64,000 nt of DNA, taken from the NCBI RefSeq assembly GCF_002778285.1, contig NZ_NESM01000001.1, positions 390,529 to 454,528 on the forward strand, in the 5' to 3' direction. The translations under genes and the position numbers were made by a program. Positions 41,324-49,244 of this stretch are shown piece after piece; within the stretch, counting starts at the first letter, position 1, and the number at the start of each line of letters is the position of its first letter. Below the pieces are notes generated by a model, which was not told the origin of the DNA, did not search any database, and saw nothing but the letters and a program-made list of their open reading frames with translations. The DNA is from Limnohabitans sp. 15K (GTDB lineage: Bacteria > Pseudomonadota > Gammaproteobacteria > Burkholderiales > Burkholderiaceae_C).

Positions 41324-42451
41324 TCACGCCCTTTTTTGCAGGGCAGGCACAGGGAAGGCATTCAAGGCCTGGCCCTGTGCTGAATGCACACCCGACCGCG
41401 CTGGCGATCCGACAGAAGACGCTGTGGCTTGGTCGTTTTCAAACGCTGAAGGCTTGGGCAAGATGGTTTGCAGCACAGTCAGCACGTTTTGCAAGCGCGG
41501 ATCGTGGGTGTGGGCGTCGTCGGTGGTGTCGTTGATGCAAAAGAAATCGAGCGCACCAAATTCGGCCTCCAAGGCTTGCAACTGCTCGTTTTGATCGCTC
41601 TCACCTGTCGACACATAGCGGTGACGGTAAGGCTGAATGCTGGCCAGGCCATGCGCCAAGGCCCAGCGCAACACAAAATCCGACACGATGGTGGGCTTGT
41701 CCCAGCTGCGAAACACCGTGGAGCGCACAGCGGCAAACAACTCGGGGGCCGTGGCTTCAAGCTCGAACAAGATCGACTTGAGCATGGGCCGGGGCGAATG
41801 CGCGAACGTGCGGAAAGTACTTTGGTACAGCGGGTCTTGCTCGCGCAGTGCGGGCGCGCCTGAGCGGGCTTTTTCGGTCAGCCACTGGATCGACAAACGG
41901 CATGCGTTCTCGAGTGAAGTGGCGTCCATGCGCATGGCCTCATCGGTGACCATGGGCTCATCGGACCAAGTGACATGAAAACCGGCATCGCTGAACCAAT
42001 CGCTCACCTGCACCGGGGCCCCAAAAAATACGTCGTCGTTGAAATAAAAATAACGCTCAGACAGACCCGGAATGTGGTGAATCCACGACTCGATATGGCC
42101 TGAATCAAACGTGGGCAAAGACGCCTCGGGCATCAGATCCCGGTGATCGACCAGCGTCAGGCGGTCCGAGGGGCGCAACCAGTCGGGCGCCTGCGCGTCG
42201 GTCACGATGTACACATGACCATGGTCGGGGAAAAACTTCTCCAACGCACGCAGGCTGTAACGCAGCTCGTGGTTGTCACGAAACCGGCCCTCCACATTGC
42301 TGTAAAGGGCCATGGCGGCGTTGGAATCGCTGGGGAGTTGCTGCAGGGCAGCCTGGCGCTTGGCACGCCAGGCCGAATCGTTCCCGTCAACCCACAAATA
42401 AACGATGTCAATGGGTGAATCGAGGGACATGTCTGCGTTGGAATTTTTCAA
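41324..42451 (-). CDS. Stealth family sugar-phosphate transferase
   Basis: 375 residues. Stealth CR1 is PIDIVYLWVDGNDSAW (about 13-28), CR2 is GRFRDNHELRYSLRALEKFF followed by HVYIVTDAQAPDWL, CR3 covers HHIPGLSERYFYFNDDVFFG, and the short CR4 is CINDTTDD. Stealth proteins transfer hexose-1-phosphates to build phosphodiester-linked capsular or exopolysaccharides. No other capsule gene is nearby, so this is an isolated cell-surface enzyme. It is convergent with the MmgE gene and 78 bases downstream of umuC on the opposite side of its stop... the strand is the same as umuC, which ends upstream of nothing shared; it probably has its own promoter. Confidence 0.92.
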   Translation of the reverse strand: MKNSNADMSLDSPIDIVYLWVDGNDSAWRAKRQAALQQLPSDSNAAMALYSNVEGRFRDNHELRYSLRALEKFFPDHGHVYIVTDAQAPDWLRPSDRLTLVDHRDLMPEASLPTFDSGHIESWIHHIPGLSERYFYFNDDVFFGAPVQVSDWFSDAGFHVTWSDEPMVTDEAMRMDATSLENACRLSIQWLTEKARSGAPALREQDPLYQSTFRTFAHSPRPMLKSILFELEATAPELFAAVRSTVFRSWDKPTIVSDFVLRWALAHGLASIQPYRHRYVSTGESDQNEQLQALEAEFGALDFFCINDTTDDAHTHDPRLQNVLTVLQTILPKPSAFENDQATASSVGSPARSGVHSAQGQALNAFPVPALQKRA

Positions 42452-42529
42452 GGGCGTAAGTCTAGCAGCGTTGACACATCCACTTTCGAAAAAGCCATCC
42501 TGAGGTCGGGGACGCTGCGGGGATGCGCC

Positions 42530-43870
42530 TCAAGCATCCATCTGCACCGTGAGCAAATGGGCCCAATCGGTGGTGTACGCCGGGGTTTTGAAATCTTGTT
42601 TCATGTGCCAAATTTGCGCAGCGTGGCCCATGCCCGCGCTGCCCAACTTCAGGCTGCCCCGGCCGTGCCGCTGGTTGATCTGATCGATGGCCAGCATCAA
42701 GCGCGTGCGGTTGGCAGGCTGGGCATCGCCTAAGTGACGTGACAAATCGAGCGTCATCTGCTGGCGCGTGGCCGGTTGCAAGCCCATCAGCATCACACCC
42801 GCTTTGGCGTACAGATAACCCGGCTCGTAAATGCTGCCCAGCAAAGCCACCGCTGCCTGGGTGATGTGCGCACTGTCGCTGGTGGGCACAGGCAGCGGCA
42901 GACAGGCGCTGCGGCTGTATTGCGCGTTTTGCTTTCTGAACGGGCTGGTACGGATGAACACCAGCACCTGGGCCGCATGGCCCTTTTGCTTGCGCAATTT
43001 TTCTGCGGCGCGACAGGCAAACTCGGTCACGGCTTGCTGCAAATCGGCCAACTCGGTGACCGGGTGGCCAAAGCTGCGGGTGCAGGCAATTTGCTGTTTG
43101 GGCGAAGGCTCGTCTTCAAACTCAAAACAGGGCGTGCCCTGCAACTCGCGCACGGTTTTTTCGAGCACCACCGAGCTCATGGCCCGAGCGGCTGCCGGGC
43201 TCATGCCCACCAAGTCTTGCGCAGTCGCGATGCCCTGCGCCCGCAGCCGTGCAGCGATGCGTGGCCCTACACCCCACACCTCACCCACGTCGGTGGCCTG
43301 CAGCAGCGCGGCCAACTCTTGCGGCGTGCATGCGCCCAGATGGCAAATTTGGGCATGGTGCGCGGGGTAGCTGCCGGGTTTGCGCTCGGCGCTTTTGGCA
43401 ATGGCGTTGGCGAGTTTTGCAAGCGTCTTGGTCGGGCCGATGCCGATGCAGGTCGGAATGCCGATCCATTGCAAGATGCGCCTTCGGATTTGGCGGGCAC
43501 GGCGGACCAAATCGCCGGAGATACCGCTCAGGTCCACAAAGCTCTCGTCGATGGAGTAAACCTCTTGATGGTGGCCAAGCCCTGCAGCCAAGCTCATCAT
43601 GCGGTCGCTCATGTCGCCATACAAAGAAAAATTGGCCGACAGTGCGATCAGGCCTGCGTTGCGCTCCAACTCATGCAACTGAAAGTAAGGTGCCCCCATC
43701 TTGATGCCCAAAGCTTTGGCTTCGTCGCTGCGGGCAATGGCGCAGCCGTCGTTGTTGGACAGCACCACCACCGGCCGGCCTTGCAACCAGGGCTGAAAGA
43801 CGCGTTCGCACGAGACATAGAAGTTGTTGCCATCCACGAGGGCGTACATGGGACGAAGGGGGGAATTCAT
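42530..43870 (-). CDS. umuC: Error-prone DNA polymerase V catalytic subunit UmuC (Y family)
   Basis: 446 residues from ATG 43868-43870 (Met8 at 43849 is an alternative). The metal-binding Asp is in [17 protein letters not shown] (D13) and the catalytic pair in [11 protein letters not shown] (D108, E109). The little-finger domain follows ([20 protein letters not shown]), and the C-terminus ends in a typical UmuC tail, [11 protein letters not shown]. It performs translesion synthesis with UmuD'2. A 20-bp LexA box lies 21 bases upstream of the ATG. Unlike most umuDC operons, umuD is not adjacent but about 4 kb away. The longer open frame upstream runs through the LexA box and is not coding. Confidence 0.95.
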   Translation of the reverse strand: MNSPLRPMYALVDGNNFYVSCERVFQPWLQGRPVVVLSNNDGCAIARSDEAKALGIKMGAPYFQLHELERNAGLIALSANFSLYGDMSDRMMSLAAGLGHHQEVYSIDESFVDLSGISGDLVRRARQIRRRILQWIGIPTCIGIGPTKTLAKLANAIAKSAERKPGSYPAHHAQICHLGACTPQELAALLQATDVGEVWGVGPRIAARLRAQGIATAQDLVGMSPAAARAMSSVVLEKTVRELQGTPCFEFEDEPSPKQQIACTRSFGHPVTELADLQQAVTEFACRAAEKLRKQKGHAAQVLVFIRTSPFRKQNAQYSRSACLPLPVPTSDSAHITQAAVALLGSIYEPGYLYAKAGVMLMGLQPATRQQMTLDLSRHLGDAQPANRTRLMLAIDQINQRHGRGSLKLGSAGMGHAAQIWHMKQDFKTPAYTTDWAHLLTVQMDA

Positions 43871-43890
43871 GAAGTGAGCTGCCGCATCAA

Positions 43891-43910
43891 TACTGTACAA
43901 ATGAACAGTA
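43891..43910. promoter_or_regulatory. LexA (SOS) box of umuC
   Basis: TACTGTACAAATGAACAGTA contains the perfect CTGT-N8-ACAG with matching TA flanks. It lies 21 bases upstream of the umuC ATG, and the divergent SOUL gene starts 136 bases away on the other side. Confidence 0.93.
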
Positions 43911-44046
43911 TATAGACGGCAAGCTCTTTGGGGCCACACCTCGCCCCACTTTTGCACGCGGGAATGCGTTTCCAACCCACTCCGTTCGCTGTCAGACAGA
44001 TGCACATGCGGGAATTTGCTGTAATGACGACACACGAAAGACCCCG

Positions 44047-44631
44047 ATGCGCTGGATTTTTTCCCTTTTGTCCCCCCTCTTGTTCCTTTTTTGCGAGGCT
44101 GCCATGGCCACTGAAGAACCCCGCTACACCGTTTTGACGGCAGAGCCGCCATTTGAAGTGCGCCGATACAGCGCCTTCACAGTGGCCCAAACGCAAATCA
44201 ATGGCGACTTTGACGCGGCCAGCGGCAGTGGTTTCAGGCGCATCGCGGCTTACATTTTTGGTGACAACCTGCAGCACCAATCGGGCATGCAGCGCAAAAT
44301 CGCGATGACCGCCCCCGTCACGCTCACGCCTGAGAACCACGGCTGGCGCGTGCACTTTGTGATGCCGTCTGAGGAAAACGTGCAAACCCTGCCCCAACCC
44401 CTGAACCCGCAAATACAACTGCGCCCCGTGCCCGAGCACGAGGTGGTGGCCGTGCGTTTCAGTGGCTTGACGACGCAGGCCAGCATGCAAGAGCAAACCG
44501 AACGCCTCAGGGCTTGGGCACAGGCGCGAAATCTCAAACTCAGCCCCACCGCGCAGGTGGCCCGCTACGACAACCCCTTCACCTTGCCGTGGAACCGGCG
44601 CAATGAAATTTTGATTGACCTGATGCCCTGA
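44047..44631 (+). CDS. SOUL-type heme-binding family protein, exported
   Basis: 194 residues. The signal peptide [20 protein letters not shown] ends near AMA. The SOUL/HBP fold is shown by [20 protein letters not shown], the hallmark [12 protein letters not shown] and [17 protein letters not shown]. It is a periplasmic protein; relatives bind heme or other tetrapyrroles weakly. It is divergent from umuC over a 176-base region holding the LexA box, so SOS control is possible but unproven. Confidence 0.9.
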   Translation: MRWIFSLLSPLLFLFCEAAMATEEPRYTVLTAEPPFEVRRYSAFTVAQTQINGDFDAASGSGFRRIAAYIFGDNLQHQSGMQRKIAMTAPVTLTPENHGWRVHFVMPSEENVQTLPQPLNPQIQLRPVPEHEVVAVRFSGLTTQASMQEQTERLRAWAQARNLKLSPTAQVARYDNPFTLPWNRRNEILIDLMP

Positions 44632-44756
44632 GTCCGGGCCCACGCGGCTAGTTGACAGAAAGGAGACTGCGTCCCGCGTATCGAGCGCCGCCCCTCCGGT
44701 CCTCGATGCAGCCGCCATGGTTCAGTCAACTAATTTTTTGCTAGTACAATTAATTC

Positions 44757-45068
44757 ATGTTAACCGTCCATGAAACCCCAGATTTCATCGCTTGGTCAGC
44801 CAAGGTTTGGGCTGACTCCGAACGGTTTGAGTTCATCGCGTGGATCAGCGAAAACCCAATGGCTGGGGATGTGATTTCTGGGGCTGGCCCCTTGCGCAAA
44901 GTGCGGTGGACACGCCAAGGCATGGGCAAGAGCGGCGGCGCCAGAGTGATTTATTTCAACCGCTTGGCCAACGGAGAGATTGTTCTTCTGTTGGTTTACG
45001 CCAAAGCCAAATTTGACAATCTGAGACCTGAACTGCTGCTGAAACTGAAGGAGCGATTCGATGCCTAA
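44757..45068 (+). CDS. RelE/HigB-like toxin of a type II toxin-antitoxin pair
   Basis: 103 residues. The RelE/ParE fold pattern is FIAWSAKVWADSERFEFIAW, ISENPMAGDVISGAGPLRKV and GARVIYFNRLANGEIVLLLV, ending YAKAKFDNL. The family are ribosome-dependent mRNA interferases or related. Toxin comes first, and the downstream antitoxin overlaps it by 8 bases, as in HigBA-type order. A TACAAT at 44745-44750, only 6 bases before the ATG, hints at a leaderless mRNA. Confidence 0.88.
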   Translation: MLTVHETPDFIAWSAKVWADSERFEFIAWISENPMAGDVISGAGPLRKVRWTRQGMGKSGGARVIYFNRLANGEIVLLLVYAKAKFDNLRPELLLKLKERFDA

Positions 45069-45381
45069 ATCCAAAACCACTCAAGCGTCCCCTATGGACC
45101 CCGAAATGCTCGAATTTGAAGCTGCGCTGCTGAGCTCGGTCGATCAGGCGCTCCGGGGTGAACTGGCCGCAAGCCACACGCCTCAAGCGATTCGGGCGCG
45201 CGGTGCAGGCCGCCCCGTGGGCAGCGTCAAGCCAGACCGCAAAGTGCCCACCACCATCCGTTTGTCGCCAGAAGTCTCGTCGGCGTTTCGTGCCACCGGT
45301 CATGGTTGGCAGACCCGCATAGATGCCGCGCTCAAAGATTGGCTGCGCACGCATTCCCCATCGGCTGAAGCCGGACATTGA
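45061..45381 (+). CDS. BrnA-like antitoxin
   Basis: 106 residues. The C-terminal ribbon-helix-helix-like BrnA region is VPTTIRLSPEVSSAFRATGH then GWQTRIDAALKDWLRTH; the N-terminal half is likely the toxin-neutralising part. BrnA usually pairs with BrnT, yet the partner here is RelE/HigB-like, a mixed pairing known in some genomes. It overlaps the toxin gene by 8 bases, giving translational coupling. It likely binds its own promoter to autoregulate. Confidence 0.85.
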   Translation: MPKSKTTQASPMDPEMLEFEAALLSSVDQALRGELAASHTPQAIRARGAGRPVGSVKPDRKVPTTIRLSPEVSSAFRATGHGWQTRIDAALKDWLRTHSPSAEAGH

Positions 45382-45449
45382 ACCAAGCCACGACCATTCA
45401 ACATGACCTGATGCCCTGAAAGCCACTGGGATCAATCGCCCGGTGCGGC

Positions 45450-45863
45450 ATGCGCCGCCGGCAGTCTGTTGTAGCCTTGCGCCATGGTCAACACACTGGT
45501 TTTGCCGTGACGGGGCGCATTCGGAAAAAGCTGATTCAAGCCCAGCTTGAAGCCCTGCCTGCCCCGCGCGGTGGCGACCTACTGTGCCCGCTGTGCGAGC
45601 GAGCCATTCCGCCCAGCCAACAAGACGCGCACCATTTGGTGCCCAAGTCGCACGGGGGCGTGCAGACAGCGGTGCTGCACCGCATTTGCCATCGCCAGAT
45701 CCATGCGCTGTTCACCGAGACCGAATTGGCCCGCCAATACGCCACCGTCGAAGCCTTGAAGCAGCCCGAAGAGATGGCCCGCTTCATCCGTTGGATGCAA
45801 ACCAAACCCGACGCATTTTTTGAAAAAAGCCGCAAGAGCCAGCGGCTCAAAAGCAGGCGCTGA
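45450..45863 (+). CDS. HNH endonuclease family protein
   Basis: 137 residues if started at ATG 45450; GTG 45507, giving VTGRIRKKLIQAQLEAL, may be the true start because upstream residues look random. A zinc-binding CPLCER, the HNH core DAHHLVPKSHGG and LHRICHRQIHALF are present. It cuts or nicks DNA, or is a small relative of McrA-type nucleases. No phage or restriction genes are adjacent. It starts 68 bases after the antitoxin. Confidence 0.8.
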   Translation: MRRRQSVVALRHGQHTGFAVTGRIRKKLIQAQLEALPAPRGGDLLCPLCERAIPPSQQDAHHLVPKSHGGVQTAVLHRICHRQIHALFTETELARQYATVEALKQPEEMARFIRWMQTKPDAFFEKSRKSQRLKSRR

Positions 45864-45903
45864 GACCCAGAACGCCAACCCACGAACTTGCCCCTCAACA
45901 CCC

Positions 45904-46311
45904 ATGACCCTGCCAACCTTGACCGCCAGCCAGATCGAACTGAAAGACTTTCGTCTGACCACCCGCATCGGCACCTATGCGCCCGGCGATACTGTGCCCG
46001 ATTACCACGCGCTGGATTTGACACTCTGGATCCACCCCGAACTGGTGCTGATTGCCCAAGACGGCATGGCGCATGTGTTCGATTACGACCCTTTGGTGAT
46101 CGAGATCGAGCGACTCGCAGCCGATGGACGGTACGAGACCCAAGAGCGGCTGATGACGCGCATCGTGCAGGCCTGCGCGGCTTACCCCGCCATCGAGGCG
46201 ATCGACATCGCCTTGCGCAAATTCCCGGTGCGTGCGGGCAGCGGCTCTTTGGGTGTGCGCTTGGCAGTCGACGGCGCACAACTGCAACGCCTGCGAGACG
46301 ACCGAAGCTGA
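45904..46311 (+). CDS. folB: Dihydroneopterin aldolase-like protein FolB
   Basis: 135 residues from ATG 45904. The FolB start is QIELKDFRLTTRIGTYAPGD, followed by VFDYDPLVIEIERLA and a YETQERLMTRIVQACAA helix. RKFPVRAGSGSLGVRL is the C-terminal strand region. The enzyme converts 7,8-dihydroneopterin to 6-hydroxymethyl-dihydropterin in folate synthesis. The usual E in the V-x-G-V-x-x-x-E region is altered (RIGTYAPGD), so activity as epimerase or aldolase is not certain. It stops 6 bases from the convergent PNPOx-like gene. Confidence 0.8.
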   Translation: MTLPTLTASQIELKDFRLTTRIGTYAPGDTVPDYHALDLTLWIHPELVLIAQDGMAHVFDYDPLVIEIERLAADGRYETQERLMTRIVQACAAYPAIEAIDIALRKFPVRAGSGSLGVRLAVDGAQLQRLRDDRS

Positions 46312-46317
46312 AAGCAT

Positions 46318-46908
46318 TCAGGGCGTGAGCCACTCCCAAGTGGTGTCGCTCAGCTGCGCCCGGCGATGCCCTTCACGCGACAACTCCAGCCAGTCCATTT
46401 GAAGCACCTGCGCACGCAAAATAGCAAAGCTGTGCGCTGGCGCGGGGGCATTGGCCGGGTCGACACTGGCCGTTTCGACATTCGCTTTGCCGCTGGTTTG
46501 AGGCAAGACGACACCCGGCGGCAGTAGCGACAAATAATCACCCGCAGCCGCCGACTGCTTGACCCCTTGCCAAAGCACATCGACCTCCGGGCCAGCGGTG
46601 ATGACCGTGCAGGCCACCCGCACCCTCAATTGCCAACTCAAACGCGCACTCCAAAACACCAGCATGGCAGGGGATTTGGCCTGCAGCTGGGCCACTTTAG
46701 GGCTGCGGCTGTCGGTGTAAAAAGTCAGTTGCCCAGCCCCTGCGTCCACCTGCCGCAAGACCACGGTGCGGGCATCGGGCAAGCCGTCTGCGTCGGTCGA
46801 AGCCAACACGGGCGTGCGCCACTCGTGGTGCCGGTCAAGACTGGCCCGCCCCAACTCTATCCAAATTTGCGGGCGTATTTCTGAGGGCGTTTGCAGGTGG
46901 ATTTTCAT
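46318..46908 (-). CDS. Pyridoxamine-5'-phosphate-oxidase-like FMN-binding protein
   Basis: 196 residues from ATG 46906-46908. The split-barrel FMN-binding core is EWRTPVLASTDADGLPDART, VVLRQVDAGAGQLTFYTDSR, then SPKVAQLQAKSPAMLVFWSA. It is close to the Alr4036/PNPOx-like group that acts on pyridoxine or polyphenols. The start lies 8 bases after the cho stop, so it is the third gene of the umuD-cho operon and may be SOS-induced by read-through. Confidence 0.85.
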   Translation of the reverse strand: MKIHLQTPSEIRPQIWIELGRASLDRHHEWRTPVLASTDADGLPDARTVVLRQVDAGAGQLTFYTDSRSPKVAQLQAKSPAMLVFWSARLSWQLRVRVACTVITAGPEVDVLWQGVKQSAAAGDYLSLLPPGVVLPQTSGKANVETASVDPANAPAPAHSFAILRAQVLQMDWLELSREGHRRAQLSDTTWEWLTP

Positions 46909-46916
46909 GGTCTGGC

Positions 46917-47792
46917 TCACAACGGCACAACCTCGACGCTCTGCGTGAGCACCGGGCGGCACAAAATTTTGTAGCTGTCGGCATCAAAATGAGCCGCGGC
47001 ATGGTGGGTCGTTTGGCTCAGTTGGCGGGCTTCTTGGGCGCTGTCAGCACTGCCCAAATAGCACCAGTGGTTCACCACATGGATTTGGGTGAATTCGGCA
47101 TCGCGCTCGACCAGGCCCACGGCGCCTTCGTAAGGCCAACACTCCACCCGCAGCGCCAGCAAACTGCTGAACAGGCGCTCGCGGTGGGCGTCTGGGCTTT
47201 CGTCGCCACGGCACACGCCAGCGCATTGCCGGATCGCGGACCGAAAGCAGGCTTTGCCGGGCGGCAATTTTTCGAGACCCAGCGGGCCATAACAAAGTTT
47301 GTGCTGGTCGGCCACAGCACGCAGTGCGTCCAGCGCCGCGTGGCGGCTGGCGTACAGGCCATAAAGATCGGGCTGAGAAGCAAAGTCGATGTCTTTGGAG
47401 TAAACCACTTGGGGCACATCGCCCGTCATTTGCAAGCTGCACAGTTGTTTGTTGCGCCGCAGTTTCTGGTTGAACAGCGGGTGCTGGGCCTTGATCATTT
47501 GCGCCTCTAAAAGCAGCGCCCCGATCTCACCCGCCGTACGGATGTGGCTGATGCGCTGGGTCTGGCGCAGCATGCGGGCTTCGTCTTCGGTGCGCAAATG
47601 CGAGAGCAAGCGTGCGCGGATGTTGATGCTTTTGCCGATGTACAGCGGCAAATCGCCTTCTTGACCATGGAAGGTGTACACGCCGGCCCCGGTGGGCGCG
47701 TCTTCGATGGCTTCGCGCAGGTGCTGCGGGTATTCGTAGACCCGCTTGGCTTCGAAGTCGTCGCGGCGGTGGCGTGTGGAAATGGTGGCCAT
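46917..47792 (-). CDS. cho: Excinuclease Cho (UvrC-like 3' incision nuclease)
   Basis: 291 residues, close to E. coli Cho (about 295). The N-terminal GIY-YIG domain has GAGVYTFHGQEGDLPLYIGK and SINIRARLLSH; ALLLEAQMIKAQHPLFNQKL holds the catalytic Glu. C-terminal SO CGVCRGDES-type Cys are present (RSAIRQCAGVCRGDE). Cho makes the 3' incision in nucleotide-excision repair of bulky lesions and is SOS-induced in E. coli. It lies 27 bases downstream of umuD under its LexA box. Confidence 0.93.
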   Translation of the reverse strand: MATISTRHRRDDFEAKRVYEYPQHLREAIEDAPTGAGVYTFHGQEGDLPLYIGKSINIRARLLSHLRTEDEARMLRQTQRISHIRTAGEIGALLLEAQMIKAQHPLFNQKLRRNKQLCSLQMTGDVPQVVYSKDIDFASQPDLYGLYASRHAALDALRAVADQHKLCYGPLGLEKLPPGKACFRSAIRQCAGVCRGDESPDAHRERLFSSLLALRVECWPYEGAVGLVERDAEFTQIHVVNHWCYLGSADSAQEARQLSQTTHHAAAHFDADSYKILCRPVLTQSVEVVPL

Positions 47793-47819
47793 GTCAGAGT
47801 GGTGAGGGGGCAGATCAGG

Positions 47820-48251
47820 TCAAGTTTGGTGCTGGTGAATGGTAGCGACCACCACGCCCCAGACTTCCACGCTTTGGCCATCTTTGGGCACGATGTCCGG
47901 GTAATGGGGGTGAGCTGCTTGCAAGCGGATGCCCTCGCCTTGCAGGCGCAGCGTCTTGCAGGTGAAGTCACCGTCGATCACAGCCAGCACGATTTGTCCG
48001 TCGGCCGGGGTGATGGCGCGGTCCACCAACACCACCGAGCCGTCGAGGATGCCTGCGTCGCGCATGCTTTCGCCCCGCACACGGATGTAAAACGTGGCCT
48101 GCGGGTGCTTGACCAGCTGCTGCATGAGGTCGATGCGCTCGACCTGGTGGTCCTCGGCTGGCGATGGAAAACCCGCTGCGATGCTGGCGGGCAAGGCCTG
48201 CAGCCACCAATTTCCGGGCGGCAGGGCTTGGGGGGTGTCTGGGGCGTGCAT
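47820..48251 (-). CDS. umuD: UmuD-type S24 serine protease, polymerase V accessory subunit
   Basis: 143 residues. The self-cleavage site is A26-G27 in AAGFPSPAEDH, the nucleophile Ser62 is in RVRGESMRDAGI and the general base Lys99 in FTCKTLRL. These spacings match E. coli UmuD (24/25, 60, 97) with a 2-residue shift. RecA-stimulated cleavage gives UmuD', which activates UmuC. A perfect LexA box lies 18 bases upstream of the ATG. cho, not umuC, is the next gene. Confidence 0.95.
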   Translation of the reverse strand: MHAPDTPQALPPGNWWLQALPASIAAGFPSPAEDHQVERIDLMQQLVKHPQATFYIRVRGESMRDAGILDGSVVLVDRAITPADGQIVLAVIDGDFTCKTLRLQGEGIRLQAAHPHYPDIVPKDGQSVEVWGVVVATIHQHQT

Positions 48252-48269
48252 GGCGTAAACTGCTCAATA

Positions 48270-48289
48270 TACTGTTTATATTTACAGTA
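48270..48289. promoter_or_regulatory. LexA (SOS) box of the umuD-cho operon
   Basis: TACTGTTTATATTTACAGTA is an almost ideal LexA site with CTGT-N8-ACAG and an AT-rich centre. It lies 18 bases upstream of the umuD start. Confidence 0.95.
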
Positions 48290-48338
48290 TACTGACCTTG
48301 TCATGCTTCCTGCAGTTGCCTGACATTTTTGTTGATTC

Positions 48339-48371
48339 AAGCCCCGGGCTTTGCAGCTCGGGGCTTTTTTT
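48339..48371 (+). terminator. Intrinsic terminator on the plus strand with no plus-strand gene before it
   Basis: An 8-bp stem, AAGCCCCG at 48339-48346 with CGGGGCTT at 48359-48366, and a T run at 48365-48371. The T-tract is on the plus strand, but the nearest genes on both sides run on the minus strand. It ends about 80 bases after the LexA box. Confidence 0.85.
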
Positions 48372-48392
48372 GGGCCGGCGATCTGCCCGCCA

Positions 48393-49208
48393 TCAGCACA
48401 TGTGGGCGCTCAGACGGCCAAGAGGCGCAGAAAACTCTGCACGCCAGCGCTCGCCGACTTGCAAGGGCCAAGCGTCGGTCAAAGTGCCGGTGGTGATCAC
48501 GTCACCCGCTTGGAGATCGGCCGCGCCGGGGCATTGACGCAGTTCTTTCATGAAGTGGTAAAGGGCGTTCAGCGGGCTGTCGAGCACGTTGGTGCCAAGG
48601 CCTTGGTCGACTGCCTGGCTGTTTTTGAACAGCGTGACTTGGACCTGCGCCAGCAGGGTATGCAAGGCCTGCGCATCGGCGGCCAGTTGCTGAACAGGCA
48701 GGCGCTGGCCCACCAGCAGGCGGGCGTGCAAGCCACTGTCGGCCATGGTGTCGGTGGCGGTGAATTTCCAATCCAAGCAGTGCGACTGCACCACTTCAAA
48801 ACCCGGCGCGACCCAGTCGATGGCTTCAAACAGCTGCTGCAGGCTGGCGTTGGCTGGGGGTGTGGCCTTCATGCCGAAGACAATTTCGGGCTCCAACCGG
48901 GGCTGGCAGGTGTGGGTCAGGTCGATGCCGCCCTCGGCAGACCCCGATGCGGCGGACTCGGCAAAGCTGAGGCCGGTGTCCCAGACGGTGCCCCACATGG
49001 GACCGAACACCTCGTAACGCTGCCACAGGGTGCGGTTGGTGAAGCCAATCTTGTAACCCTTGGCCACTTCGCCCCGCTGCTGGCGCAACTGGCGCACGGC
49101 CAGGGCTTTTTGGTAGGCCTCAGCCGTGTCGGAGCCGCCCACCACGCCGGGGGGCTGACCCCACAAACGGGCTTGGTCGTGGTGCTGCAAGAGTTGTTCG
49201 GGGGTCAT
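48393..49208 (-). CDS. 2-keto-4-pentenoate hydratase / FAH-family protein
   Basis: 271 residues. The hydratase branch markers are GYKIGFTNRTLWQRYEVFGP, PRLEPEIVFGMKA (metal-binding Glu pair) and QAGDVITTGTLTDAWPLQVG. It resembles MhpD/DmpE/HpaH, which hydrate 2-hydroxypenta-2,4-dienoates in meta-cleavage pathways for aromatics. No ring-cleavage dioxygenase is in the window. It starts 36 bases after the MBL gene stop on the same strand, so the two may share a transcript. Confidence 0.9.
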   Translation of the reverse strand: MTPEQLLQHHDQARLWGQPPGVVGGSDTAEAYQKALAVRQLRQQRGEVAKGYKIGFTNRTLWQRYEVFGPMWGTVWDTGLSFAESAASGSAEGGIDLTHTCQPRLEPEIVFGMKATPPANASLQQLFEAIDWVAPGFEVVQSHCLDWKFTATDTMADSGLHARLLVGQRLPVQQLAADAQALHTLLAQVQVTLFKNSQAVDQGLGTNVLDSPLNALYHFMKELRQCPGAADLQAGDVITTGTLTDAWPLQVGERWRAEFSAPLGRLSAHMC

Positions 49209-49244
49209 GTGTTGTCTCCAGTCGTGGGGGTTGAAATGTGGGGG

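Noticed and set aside
43871-44152. An N-terminal extension of UmuC
   Set aside because: It would translate the LexA box and part of the divergent SOUL gene; UmuC homology begins only at about 43849.
44640-44756. A tRNA or structured RNA in the GC-rich leader of the toxin-antitoxin pair
   Set aside because: No cloverleaf, anticodon arm or T-loop pattern can be formed; only the inverted repeat is clear.
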